A DNA stretch of 64,000 nt from Aquisalinus luteolus (GTDB taxonomy: Bacteria > Pseudomonadota > Alphaproteobacteria > Caulobacterales > Parvularculaceae). Under the pieces are notes generated by a model. It did not search any database and was not told where the DNA came from. It saw only the letters and a list, made by a program, of their open reading frames with translations. How positions within the stretch are numbered: position 1 is the first letter of the stretch; each line of letters opens with the position of its first letter. The stretch covers positions 1,306,001 to 1,370,000 of the forward strand of contig NZ_VCJR02000001.1 of the NCBI RefSeq assembly GCF_009712425.2, read 5' to 3'. Made by a program: the position numbers and the translations under genes. Positions 37,444 through 46,509 of this stretch are shown here, in pieces.

Positions 37444-38409
37444 CTACTCCGTCACGAGAATGACGTTGCCGATCTTCTCGCCACTTTCGACATAGCGGTG
37501 CCCTTCGGCGGCCTCTTCCAACGTATAGGTGCGGTCGACCACCGGCTGGAGTGTGCCAGCCTCGGCCAGCTCCTTGAGCCAGTCGAGGTTTTCGAGGCTG
37601 TAGGCGGCGAGCGCCGGTATCACCGTCTTACCATCCTTCTTTAACCTGCGCTTGCCGCGCAGGGTCTGGATCGCTGAGGGGTTGCCGAGCAGGTAGTATC
37701 CGCCATCCTTCAGTGAGGAGATGGCCTTGGGGCTGCGATGAACGAGATCGATGATCACGTCATATTGCTGCCTGTTCTTCGTGAAGTCCTCTGCCCTGTA
37801 ATCGATAACGTGATCGGCGCCGAGAGCTTCCAGCGTCGGCAGCTTGTCGCCTGCATCGACGGCAGTCACGGTCGCACCCATGTTCTTTGCCAGCTGCACG
37901 ACGATGGTGCCGATGGTACCTGCAGCGCCATGGATCAGGATAGTTTCGCTTTCCTCCAGCGCCGTCTCACGCAGGAAATGGCTGGCATTATAGCCACCAA
38001 CGGGCAGGGACACGGCTTCAGCGGCCGAGAGGTTGGCCGGGCGGGGGCCGATGCAGTAATTCTCCGGCAGGCAGACATAATCTGCATGGCCACCGAAGCG
38101 CATGCCGGTCAGCCCATAGACGGCGTCGCCGGGCTTCAACCGGGTTACCTTGCTGCCCACCTTCTCGATGATACCGGCAACGTCCTGACCCAGCACCAGC
38201 CTGCGTGGCCGCAATACACCGAACATCAGCCTCAGGGGCAGCCAGAACAGTAAGGCGACGTCAAACCGGCGCAACTCGCAATCGCCAGCGGTCAGGTTGG
38301 ATGCCTCGACCCGGATCAGGATCTCGTTTTCCTTCGGCTCCGGTACTGCGACATCTTCGATATGCAGCACATCGGGTGAGCCATAGGCCCGGCATCTGAC
38401 AATTCTCAT
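37444..38409 (-). CDS. Zinc-independent medium-chain dehydrogenase / quinone oxidoreductase
   Basis: A 321-residue MDR-superfamily NAD(P)H-dependent oxidoreductase. The catalytic domain starts MRIVRCRAYGSPDVL and contains GQDVAGIIEKVG; the Rossmann part has IHGAAGTIGTIVVQLAKNMG (about residues 145-164). The cysteine-rich structural zinc loop of alcohol dehydrogenases is absent, as in quinone reductases. The start at 38409 follows GGGGGA; a 49-residue upstream extension has no such support. It is convergent with rsmB, stopping three bases past its end, and divergent from guaA. Confidence 0.9.
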   Translation of the reverse strand: MRIVRCRAYGSPDVLHIEDVAVPEPKENEILIRVEASNLTAGDCELRRFDVALLFWLPLRLMFGVLRPRRLVLGQDVAGIIEKVGSKVTRLKPGDAVYGLTGMRFGGHADYVCLPENYCIGPRPANLSAAEAVSLPVGGYNASHFLRETALEESETILIHGAAGTIGTIVVQLAKNMGATVTAVDAGDKLPTLEALGADHVIDYRAEDFTKNRQQYDVIIDLVHRSPKAISSLKDGGYYLLGNPSAIQTLRGKRRLKKDGKTVIPALAAYSLENLDWLKELAEAGTLQPVVDRTYTLEEAAEGHRYVESGEKIGNVILVTE

Positions 38410-38534
38410 GCGGCTAAATCCCCCTTTTTCCATTTTTATAGGCAAATTCAGGGGATATGCAAAACTGGCCGGAAACCAAGCCTGCGCCTCATAAAATACT
38501 GGCACGGCGGCAGCGAAGCGGTTACACCGCAGGA

Positions 38535-40109
38535 ATGCTGGACCCTGAAGTGACAAAACACCATGAGCGGCTGCTGATCGTCGATTTCGGCAGCCAGGTT
38601 ACGCAACTCATCGCCCGCCGCCTGCGCGAGCTGAATGTCTATTGCGAGATCCACCCCTATCAGAATGTCACAGACGCTTTCCTCGCGGATTTCGCGCCGA
38701 AAGCAGTGATCTTCTCCGGCGGTCCGGCCTCGGTTTTCGTCGACGGCTCGCCCAAGCCGCCTGAAAGCGTTTTCGATCTTGGCGTGCCTATCCTCGGTAT
38801 CTGTTATGGCCAGCAGGTGATGATGCATATGCTCGGCGGCAAGGTGGAGCGCGGCCACGGTACAGCCGAATTCGGCCGCGCCTATGTCACGCCGAGCGGC
38901 GAGCGCATCGACCTGCTGAATGGCTGGTTCCTGGAAGGCCGTGAACAGGTCTGGATGAGCCATGGCGACCATGTATCCAAGCTTGCGCCGGGTTTTGAGG
39001 TATACGGAACATCGCCCAATGCGCCGCTGGCGGTGACAGCCGACCTGTCGCGCAATTTCTTCGCCGTCCAGTTCCATCCGGAGGTACACCACACCCCGAA
39101 CGGCAAGACGCTCTATGAGAATTTCATCAAGATCGCCGGCTTCAGCGGCGACTGGACGATGGCCGCCTACAAGGACCAGGCGATCGAGGCGATCCGCAAG
39201 CAGGTCGGCGATCAGAAGGTCATCTGCGGCCTCTCGGGCGGGGTCGATTCCTCCGTCGCTGCCGTCCTGATCCACGAAGCCATTGGCGACCAGCTGACCT
39301 GCGTCTTCGTCGATCACGGCCTGCTGCGTCTGAACGAGGCGCAGGAAGTCGTCACCATGTTCCGGGATAATTACAACATCCCGCTGATACACGCCGACGA
39401 AAGCGACCTGTTTCTCGGTGCGCTGGAAGGGGTTTCCGACCCTGAAGTCAAGCGCAAGACCATCGGCAAGCTGTTCATTGATGTTTTCGACAAACATGCA
39501 AAGTCAGTGGGCGGAGCGACCTTTCTGGCACAGGGAACGCTCTATCCGGATGTCATCGAAAGTGTGTCGTTCTCCGGCGGCCCGTCGGTGACGATCAAGT
39601 CGCACCACAATGTCGGCGGGTTGCCCGAGAAAATGGGCATGAAGCTGGTCGAGCCCTTGCGCGAACTGTTCAAGGACGAGGTGAGAGCGCTGGGTCATGA
39701 GCTTGGCCTGCCCGCCAGCTTCATCGGCCGCCATCCGTTCCCCGGGCCGGGCCTTGCCATCCGCTGTCCGGGCGAAATCACCCGTGATAAGCTCGAAATC
39801 CTGCGCAAGGCCGATGCGGTGTTTATAGACCAGATTCGCAAGCATGGCCTCTATGACGAGATCTGGCAGGCCTTCGCTGCGATCCTGCCGGTGCGCACGG
39901 TCGGCGTCATGGGCGATGGCCGGACCTATGATTTTGCATTGGCGCTGCGGGCCGTAACGTCAGTCGATGGCATGACGGCGGATTATTATCCGTTCACCCA
40001 CGATTTTCTCGGCGAGACGGCGACCCGCATCATCAATGAAGTGCAGGGCGTCAACCGCGTCGTATATGACGTGACCTCGAAACCGCCCGGCACGATCGAG
40101 TGGGAATGA
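38535..40109 (+). CDS. guaA: GMP synthase (glutamine-hydrolysing)
   Basis: A 524-residue GuaA that aminates XMP to GMP. The class I glutamine amidotransferase half has [10 protein letters not shown] with the catalytic Cys, and HPEVHHT. The ATP pyrophosphatase half has [12 protein letters not shown], and the C-terminal dimerisation part ends TIEWE. The ATG at 38535 gives a normal N-terminus; an in-frame ATG at 38457 would add 26 residues unlike the family. With guaB it completes the IMP-to-GMP route within 7.2 kb. Confidence 0.97.
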   Translation: MLDPEVTKHHERLLIVDFGSQVTQLIARRLRELNVYCEIHPYQNVTDAFLADFAPKAVIFSGGPASVFVDGSPKPPESVFDLGVPILGICYGQQVMMHMLGGKVERGHGTAEFGRAYVTPSGERIDLLNGWFLEGREQVWMSHGDHVSKLAPGFEVYGTSPNAPLAVTADLSRNFFAVQFHPEVHHTPNGKTLYENFIKIAGFSGDWTMAAYKDQAIEAIRKQVGDQKVICGLSGGVDSSVAAVLIHEAIGDQLTCVFVDHGLLRLNEAQEVVTMFRDNYNIPLIHADESDLFLGALEGVSDPEVKRKTIGKLFIDVFDKHAKSVGGATFLAQGTLYPDVIESVSFSGGPSVTIKSHHNVGGLPEKMGMKLVEPLRELFKDEVRALGHELGLPASFIGRHPFPGPGLAIRCPGEITRDKLEILRKADAVFIDQIRKHGLYDEIWQAFAAILPVRTVGVMGDGRTYDFALALRAVTSVDGMTADYYPFTHDFLGETATRIINEVQGVNRVVYDVTSKPPGTIEWE

Positions 40110-40154
40110 GATAATTCCTTCAGAGAGTAGCTACCGCTGTTGCGATAGCCGTTC

Positions 40155-41516
40155 TTAGTTTTGTGTTGCCGTGTTGGCCGAAGGCGGCGGCGCAATGCCG
40201 AGCACGGGATCGATCCAGTTATACAGGAACCGCGGTATCGTGACAGGTGACCCGGCAACGCCATCTTCGATGGCGTCATGGAACAGGGTGCGCAACGCCG
40301 CATTGTCGTCGCCTTCGAATTCGTTGATGACATTCATACCGTCCATCACCAGTCCCCGGAAGGGTTTGTAGGCATTCTCGACGGTAGAGGCGGCGGCGAG
40401 CTTTGCCACTTCGGCGGAAATCACCGGTTTTACCGTTTCTGCCATGGCTGGCGACTGAAGGCTCGTTTCGAAGAGTTGCCGAAGCGTGCCGGGGCGGTCA
40501 GCGTCATTCCAGGCGAGGTCGACAGGCTCGAAATCGAGAAGTGCCTGCAATTCTTCGAAACGCACATTCTGCCTGAAGGTCCTATGGACGAAGATGTTCA
40601 TGAGCCGACCTTCGTTGCGCACCGCGTCTTCCGTGCCTGTCCATCTGAGCCTGATGGGGTCGGTACTGGCGCCTGGCCGATCATAGCGATACATGATTTC
40701 CTGGATGAGGTCGTACTCCTCATCGGAGACCTGATTGTCGGCGATGATCCCGGCACTGACCACATCGAAGTCGGCCTTGGTCGATAATATGAGGCTGCCC
40801 CAGTCGGAGTCGTACAGTTTCAGAAGCTGATCCATCAGCGCTTCATCGACATAGGCCCTGGTGGGGGTCTGCGGCTCAGGCATACGGGCCGAACGGGATG
40901 TGGTTGTCGCCGGTTCGGCAGGCGTAGATGCGTTGCCAGAACCCGATGGTGCGCTTGTCGAGCTGCCGCAGGAAGTTTCGTACCCCATCTCGCAGGCGCG
41001 TTGACGATAGGCGCGCCCGGCACTGGCGTCGCGCTCGGGATTTGAGCCATGCGAAAGGACATCGGACAGTTTGGCACAAGCCTCAGCGATCTCGTGCTCC
41101 TCGCAGGCACGCTTATAGGCCGCCACGGCACCGGCCCAGTTTTCCGGATTGCGGTCTGCGCCGAACATGCCGATGGGCGTGCGTGCATTGCCGAGCAGGA
41201 CGCATGCCTCTCCGTCGCCGAGGTCGCAGGCGCGGCCATAGGCCCAGAACTGTTCTTGCGTTGACAGATCGTCGCCGAAGAAAATGGCTACGTTCATTTC
41301 TGAAGCGTAAGCCTTGCAGGCCTCTACATGATCCAGTTCGCAAGCCTTTTTCAGGAGAAACTTCGCCTCATCCGTTCCGGCTTTTATTTGCGCCTCTGCA
41401 TAAAGCGCATCTGCGTCTTCGGCCGCGGCATCTGGCATGCTGGCAAGGCCGAAACACATAGCGGCGAGAAGTGCCAGTGCTACGGCACGGGGAGGACAGG
41501 AACGATCAGTTTTCAT
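40155..41516 (-). CDS. Secreted protein with Sel1-like repeats
   Basis: A 453-residue exported protein. The start at 41516 gives a signal peptide with the hydrophobic run AVALALLAAMCFGLASM and likely cleavage after DAAA. At least three Sel1-like repeats follow (about residues 40-180), each with paired Cys, as in KKACELDHVEACKAYA and GRACDLGDGEACVLLG. A Ser/Pro/Thr-rich linker leads to a C-terminal helical part of unknown fold. The Cys pairs suggest periplasmic disulfides. Sel1 repeats mediate protein contacts; the partner is unknown. It is divergent from the gene at 41686. Confidence 0.75.
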   Translation of the reverse strand: MKTDRSCPPRAVALALLAAMCFGLASMPDAAAEDADALYAEAQIKAGTDEAKFLLKKACELDHVEACKAYASEMNVAIFFGDDLSTQEQFWAYGRACDLGDGEACVLLGNARTPIGMFGADRNPENWAGAVAAYKRACEEHEIAEACAKLSDVLSHGSNPERDASAGRAYRQRACEMGYETSCGSSTSAPSGSGNASTPAEPATTTSRSARMPEPQTPTRAYVDEALMDQLLKLYDSDWGSLILSTKADFDVVSAGIIADNQVSDEEYDLIQEIMYRYDRPGASTDPIRLRWTGTEDAVRNEGRLMNIFVHRTFRQNVRFEELQALLDFEPVDLAWNDADRPGTLRQLFETSLQSPAMAETVKPVISAEVAKLAAASTVENAYKPFRGLVMDGMNVINEFEGDDNAALRTLFHDAIEDGVAGSPVTIPRFLYNWIDPVLGIAPPPSANTATQN

Positions 41517-41685
41517 GTTGATGCACCATATAAAAAGCGCAGGCGCGACCCCCCACGCTTCTGCATTTTGCCGCTCATCGTTCATTCCAGCCATCCTCCG
41601 TTCAGGGGATAGAGAGGGGCTGCACTCCTCAATATCTTCCTTCCATAGTCTTTTCGGCAACGCTTTATCGGTTGGATTTGGGATC

Positions 41686-42711
41686 ATGTTGGCAGTCGAT
41701 ATTCAGATTATGGCAAAAGGCTTCGCGACCTTTTGCAAAGCGGTCATCGCGATAGCTGCAACAGCTATATCGGTGATGGCGTCGGCAATCGCAGCGCCGC
41801 CCGGGACAATAGAGCAATTAACGAAGGTTGCGCTTGAGCGGCAGGCCTATGACCAGCGGCCATTTTACCACAAGACTCCGTTGAGCTGGACAACATACAC
41901 ACAGCCCGTCACGTCACCTTTCCTCCACAAGCCGAATTATCTTCCCTGCATTCTCATCACGGTGAGAAACTTCGACTATCACGCGCAACCTCTTGTCTAC
42001 TCAAGCAGCCTTGAGGAGAAGGTTTTCGCCTATGCGCCCAAGAGAACTCCGAGTACGGACAGCGATCAGTATGTGCTGGTCCAGCACAGCTCAGGCCTCA
42101 AGGAGCTTCTGGTCATGAACAAGAACAACTTCCATCTGGCGGGGGTGCTGACGCCAGAGCAGGACGCCGCGATCCGCGCCGCCATGACGATGCCGGGCAG
42201 GTTCACCTTCACCCATCGAGATCACAGCTCGACGTTTGAGGTAAATGCTGCCGGTGACCGGATGGACATCTTCTCTGCCTGCGAGACTCAGCTGGTTCCC
42301 GCATCGGAACCTGTCGTTACTCCGGAAAAGCCTAAATTCGATGAGGCGCAGTTGGAGCAGCTGGTGCAGGCGCGCCAGTGGGACGAGGCGGTACAGATGG
42401 TCGCCCTCTCGGGCGGGCCGGCACATGCGCGCTATGTGCTGTTGATGTTCATCCGGACAGCGACGTCCAGGGATGCCCGGTACGAGGCGGGCAGGATGGC
42501 GATCTACGAGAATATTGAATTGTTCCCCCTTGCAGCGACTGCAAGCGGACCTCTGGAGAGACAGGAACTGTCCCGGTACGAATCGCTTCTGCGCACACAG
42601 ATCGATGGCCCGGTCTATTCGGGGACATCCTACCGCATGAATGCTGCCACTGTTGGCGACTGCCGCAGCCAAGGCGGCACAGTGAGGTCCGGGGGATGCT
42701 GGAGCAACTGA
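41686..42711 (+). CDS. Exported protein of unknown function
   Basis: The 341-residue protein has a signal peptide (KAVIAIAATAISVMASAIAA) whether initiated at 41686 or 41710; ribosome-binding sites are weak for both. The mature part starts PPGTIEQLTKVALERQ and has no membrane span. A conserved-looking C-terminal end, DCRSQGGTVRSGGCWSN, holds two of its few cysteines. I do not recognise a domain. It is divergent from the Sel1-repeat gene, with 169 bases between the two starts. Confidence 0.6.
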   Translation: MLAVDIQIMAKGFATFCKAVIAIAATAISVMASAIAAPPGTIEQLTKVALERQAYDQRPFYHKTPLSWTTYTQPVTSPFLHKPNYLPCILITVRNFDYHAQPLVYSSSLEEKVFAYAPKRTPSTDSDQYVLVQHSSGLKELLVMNKNNFHLAGVLTPEQDAAIRAAMTMPGRFTFTHRDHSSTFEVNAAGDRMDIFSACETQLVPASEPVVTPEKPKFDEAQLEQLVQARQWDEAVQMVALSGGPAHARYVLLMFIRTATSRDARYEAGRMAIYENIELFPLAATASGPLERQELSRYESLLRTQIDGPVYSGTSYRMNAATVGDCRSQGGTVRSGGCWSN

Positions 42712-42774
42712 AATGATGCGACTGGCGGTCTGGAGAGTAGCGGCAGAGGTTTTTGTATCAGTGATTGAAAGAGT

Positions 42775-43263
42775 ATGACCGAAAGCGCGGAAAGTCATTC
42801 GGCACAAGGCAGCCACTGGATGGGGCGGGCGATCAGCGTCATGGCCATATTCATTCTGGTCGGTCCATTAATCGGTGCCCTGACCATGAGCTTCGGACTT
42901 GGTGCAGTGGGGGCGTGGAGCTATGTGCTGGAAAAGAATTACATGGAGGCGGCAAGACTGTTGCTCGGCGGCTGGGCCGTGGTCGCGCTCTTTGCCGTTC
43001 CGATAGGATACATAGTCGGATTGCCATCCGCCGCCATGACAGGGATCGTCGTCGCGTTCCGAACCTTTCGCACCGGGCGTCCGTCTATCATCATGGCGCT
43101 GATCGCCGGGCTGGTACTGGGTGTCTTCAATGTGCTCGCAACGGGCGAGAATGTTCAGACCGGACAGGGCGTCGCGTTCTGGATGGGCGCACTGATCTGT
43201 GCGCATCTGCTGGCCGCGCTGGTCTGCGGCGCCATCGCGAAGGCCATGATCAGGCCGGTATAG
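42775..43263 (+). CDS. Four-helix membrane protein, hypothetical
   Basis: A 162-residue polytopic membrane protein with about four helices: near residues 22-50, 60-90, 100-118 and 135-160. The termini are short. No catalytic motif is visible. It follows the exported protein gene at 63 bases and is convergent with the ScfR-like regulator gene, stopping three bases before its end. The family is unknown to me. Confidence 0.65.
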   Translation: MTESAESHSAQGSHWMGRAISVMAIFILVGPLIGALTMSFGLGAVGAWSYVLEKNYMEAARLLLGGWAVVALFAVPIGYIVGLPSAAMTGIVVAFRTFRTGRPSIIMALIAGLVLGVFNVLATGENVQTGQGVAFWMGALICAHLLAALVCGAIAKAMIRPV

Positions 43264-43266
43264 CCG

Positions 43267-44706
43267 TCACTGTTCCTCGAACTGATAGACGGAAATACCG
43301 CGGGCGCGTTCGTCGAAGGTCAGTCTCTTGTTGAGCGGCGCATGGGCGCGGGAGGCACAGTTCGGCCGGTCGCAGAGATAGCAGTTAACGCCGATCCGGG
43401 CCGGTTCGTAGCCTTCCAGGTTATGCTCCTTTGCATATACGAGGCGGCGGGCATAGGCGATCTCGCAGCCGAGCCCGACCGCAACCTTGGTGGCTGGCGG
43501 CCCGTAGGGGCCTTCGGGCCGGGAGACAGTGCGGGCGATGGAAAAGTAAGTCGTCTCGTCCGGCATCTGGATAATCTGGGTGCGTACCTTGTCCGGTGTC
43601 TCGAAACATTCGTGAATGTTCCAGAGCGGGCAGGCGCCGCCGAATTTGGAGAAATGAAACCGGCCAGAGGACAGCCGCTTGGAAACGTTCCCCGCCGTGT
43701 CGATGCGCACGAAGAAGAAGGGGATTCCCCGTGCCTCCGGCTTTTGCAGCGTCGTCAGGCGGTGTGCGGTCTGCTCATAGCTTGTGCCGAACCTGTGGGC
43801 GAGCAGCTGTACATCATATTTCGTTTTCTCGCATTCCTTCAGGAAGCGCTCATAGGGCATCAGCAGCGCCCCGGCGAAGTAGTTGGCGAGGGTGACGCGG
43901 GCCAGGCCGATGGCATCGCCGTCCGGCAGCTTCGCCTGGCGCACCAGCGCGTCGATCTCCTCCCGGCATTCCAGCATGCCGAGCTGGAACGCGATCTGGA
44001 ACCGGCGGCCCGACTGCGGCAGAACCTCCGACAGGTCGATGCCGCGCTTGTGCCGGTCGAAAAAGCGCAGATGGTCCGACATATATTCAGAGGGCACGAT
44101 GCGCACGGTCAAGCCATGGCGCTCCTGCAGGCGCTCCGTCATCGCCACATTGGGCCGGTCGGTGGTGATGTTCAGTTCCTTGGACAGCGCCTCGGCGGCT
44201 TCGTCTATCTTCGGGAAATAATTGCGGTGCTCACTGACGAATTCGCGCACCGCTTCGACACTGCGCACCGACTCTTCCAGCACCTCTACTTTCTCGCGGT
44301 CGGAGAGGGGGTTGGCCTCCGAATAGGTGCGCAGGGCCAGTTCGCGGTATTTCGTATGCATGCGTACCAGCGCCTTGGCGATCTCGGGACTGGCGTTCAC
44401 CGCATCCTCGATCTCATTCTTGCTGATCGAGCCGGCCTCCAGCACAGGGTCACGCAATATATCGACCAACTCGGAAATCGTCTGTGCCTCGCCGGCATTG
44501 GAGACCTCGGCAATGTCGAAGTCATAAACCTGTGCGAGGGTCAATAGCAGCTTGGCGCTGATCGGGCGCTGGTTGCGCTCGATCAGGTTGATATAGCTCG
44601 GCGAGACGTCGAGATCCTCGGCCATCTGCGCCTGTGTGAGACCCAAGGTCGTGCGCAGGCGGCGGATGCGCGGTCCGATGAGCAGCTTTTCCTTGCGGGT
44701 CGACAT
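43267..44706 (-). CDS. ScfR-like short-chain fatty acyl-CoA regulator (XRE family, DUF2083)
   Basis: A 479-residue regulator with three parts. An N-terminal XRE helix-turn-helix is followed by an ImmA/IrrE-like domain and a C-terminal DUF2083 domain. The helix-turn-helix spans about residues 10-65 and includes GLTQAQMAEDLDVSPSYINL. The ImmA/IrrE-like part contains RFQIAFQLGMLE, without the HExxH zinc motif. DUF2083 carries paired cysteines (CYLCDRPNCASR). Relatives such as PccR, MccR and ScfR sense acyl-CoA and control propionate, acetate or glyoxylate pathways. Divergent aceB and repeated TTTACAAA sites between the genes support control of the glyoxylate shunt here. Confidence 0.92.
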   Translation of the reverse strand: MSTRKEKLLIGPRIRRLRTTLGLTQAQMAEDLDVSPSYINLIERNQRPISAKLLLTLAQVYDFDIAEVSNAGEAQTISELVDILRDPVLEAGSISKNEIEDAVNASPEIAKALVRMHTKYRELALRTYSEANPLSDREKVEVLEESVRSVEAVREFVSEHRNYFPKIDEAAEALSKELNITTDRPNVAMTERLQERHGLTVRIVPSEYMSDHLRFFDRHKRGIDLSEVLPQSGRRFQIAFQLGMLECREEIDALVRQAKLPDGDAIGLARVTLANYFAGALLMPYERFLKECEKTKYDVQLLAHRFGTSYEQTAHRLTTLQKPEARGIPFFFVRIDTAGNVSKRLSSGRFHFSKFGGACPLWNIHECFETPDKVRTQIIQMPDETTYFSIARTVSRPEGPYGPPATKVAVGLGCEIAYARRLVYAKEHNLEGYEPARIGVNCYLCDRPNCASRAHAPLNKRLTFDERARGISVYQFEEQ

Positions 44707-44715
44707 GGGCGCCTC

Positions 44716-44732
44716 TTTACAGACTTTACAAA
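44716..44732. promoter_or_regulatory. Tandem TTTACARA sites at the regulator start
   Basis: TTTACAGA (44716-44723) and TTTACAAA (44725-44732) stand nine bases apart just upstream of the ScfR-like gene start. Related regulators bind TTTGCAAA-like half-sites, so these are candidate autoregulatory operators. Confidence 0.5.
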
Positions 44733-44805
44733 TTGAACGGGTTCATCATGACATTCGTTACATGAAAACCCAATGAATATAGATAGATACTTCATACAAT
44801 CCGCA

Positions 44806-44879
44806 TTTGTAAATATGATGTTGTCAGTGAATGTAATGACGAAAGGTCACTGACATGAGTATGACATCGACTTTACAAA
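44806..44879. promoter_or_regulatory. TTTGTAAA and TTTACAAA sites upstream of aceB
   Basis: TTTGTAAA (44806-44813) and TTTACAAA (44872-44879) flank the possible aceB start at 44855; the second would be in the leader if translation begins at 44912. Between them GTCAGTGA (44824-44831) and TCACTGAC (44847-44854) form a perfect 8-bp inverted repeat with a 15-base centre. Together these form a candidate control region for the shunt. Confidence 0.5.
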
Positions 44880-46483
44880 GGCCCCGGACACAAATGGGAG
44901 CTGAGACCATGACAAAAGGCGAAGATCGCGTTCTGACGGCTGAGGCTGTCGCTTTCCTGCAGGCGGTGGAGCGGCGCTTCGGGCAAAGACGGCGGGATCT
45001 GCTGGCGGCACGCGCCGAGCGTCAGGCCCGGTTCGATGCTGGTGAGTTGCCGGACTTCCTGCCCGAAACGAAAGACGTGCGCGACGCCTGCTGGGAGGTC
45101 GCGCCAGTGCCAAAGGTCTTGAAGGACCGCCGGGTCGAGATCACCGGGCCTGTCGACCGCAAGTTGATGATCAATGCGCTGAACTCCGGCGCGAAGATGT
45201 TCATGGCCGATTTCGAGGATGCCTCCTCGCCGACCTGGGCCAACATGATCGATGGCCAGCTCAACATGCAGGACTACGCAAATGGCGATCTGGCCTTCAC
45301 CGATGAGGCCAGTGGCAAGGCCTATGCCCTGAATGAGGCGACCGCGACCATGATCGTCCGTCCGCGCGGCTGGCATCTGGAGGAGGCCCATTTCGAGGTC
45401 GATGGCCAGCCCATCTCGGCGAGCCTGTTCGATTTCGGCCTGCACTTCTTCCATAACGGCGTGAAGCTCGCCGAACAGGAGCGAGGGCCGTTCTATTACC
45501 TGCCGAAGATGGAAAGTCACCTGGAAGCGCGGCTGTGGAATGATGTCTTCGTCTTCGCCCAGAACGAATTGGGCATGGCGCAGGGCACGATCAAGGCGAC
45601 CGTGCTGATCGAGACGCTGCCCGCGGCGTTCGAGATGGACGAGATCTTGTACGAACTGCGTGAGCATGTCGTCGGTCTGAACTGTGGCCGCTGGGATTAC
45701 ATCTTCAGCTATATCAAGACGCTGAGAAACCACCCGGCTTACGTCCTGCCCGACCGGGCGCAGGTCGGCATGGCTGATGCGTTCCTCAATGCCTACAGCC
45801 TGTTGCTGATCAAGACCTGTCATCGCCGCCGCGCCCATGCCATGGGCGGGATGGCCGCGCAGATCCCGGTCAAGAATGATGACAAGGCGAATACCGCTGC
45901 CTTTGACAAGGTGCGGGCAGACAAGCTGCGCGAAGTCAAGAACGGCCATGACGGTACATGGGTCGCTCACCCAGCGCTGGTACCCGTTGCCATGGAAGTG
46001 TTCGACGTGCACATGCCGTCCTGCAACCAGGTCTGCACTCAGCGCACCTATCCGCCGATCACACGGGATGCGCTGCTGCGTCCCCATGACGGGCGGATCA
46101 CCGAAGAGGGTGTGCGGACCAATATCTCCGTCGGCATCGAGTATATCGCTGCCTGGCTCAACGGGCGCGGTGCCGTGCCGATCCATAACCTGATGGAGGA
46201 TGCGGCAACGGCGGAGATTTCCCGCAGCCAGATCTGGCAGTGGCTGAAATATCGCTCGCTGGTGCAGATCGCCGGCAATGGCCGCCATCCGCTGACGCGG
46301 GACTGGTTCCAGCAGATCTTTGACGAGGAGCTGGACAAGATCAGCGAGGAGAAGGGCGAGCCTGCCTTCCGTGCCGGTCGCTATCAACTGGCCGCCGATC
46401 TGTTCCTTCAAACCGCCGTCAGCGATGAGCTGGCCGACTTCCTGACACTGCCAGCCTATGACGCGCTGCGCACCCTGAACTGA
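44855..46483 (+). CDS. aceB: Malate synthase A
   Basis: A 542-residue malate synthase of the AceB type, condensing glyoxylate and acetyl-CoA to malate. Family stretches are RRVEITGPVDRKLMINALNSG and FMADFEDASSPTW, with the active-site region YYLPKMESHLEARLWNDVF. The C-terminal catalytic segment GVEYIAAWLNG-like region and HNLMEDAATAEISRSQ are present. Start is uncertain: ATG 44855 gives an E. coli-like N-terminus, while ATG 44912 has a better GGGAG. aceA follows 26 bases later. Confidence 0.95.
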   Translation: MSMTSTLQRPRTQMGAETMTKGEDRVLTAEAVAFLQAVERRFGQRRRDLLAARAERQARFDAGELPDFLPETKDVRDACWEVAPVPKVLKDRRVEITGPVDRKLMINALNSGAKMFMADFEDASSPTWANMIDGQLNMQDYANGDLAFTDEASGKAYALNEATATMIVRPRGWHLEEAHFEVDGQPISASLFDFGLHFFHNGVKLAEQERGPFYYLPKMESHLEARLWNDVFVFAQNELGMAQGTIKATVLIETLPAAFEMDEILYELREHVVGLNCGRWDYIFSYIKTLRNHPAYVLPDRAQVGMADAFLNAYSLLLIKTCHRRRAHAMGGMAAQIPVKNDDKANTAAFDKVRADKLREVKNGHDGTWVAHPALVPVAMEVFDVHMPSCNQVCTQRTYPPITRDALLRPHDGRITEEGVRTNISVGIEYIAAWLNGRGAVPIHNLMEDAATAEISRSQIWQWLKYRSLVQIAGNGRHPLTRDWFQQIFDEELDKISEEKGEPAFRAGRYQLAADLFLQTAVSDELADFLTLPAYDALRTLN

Positions 46484-46509
46484 GTTGATATTGATACGGA
46501 GTATATGAC

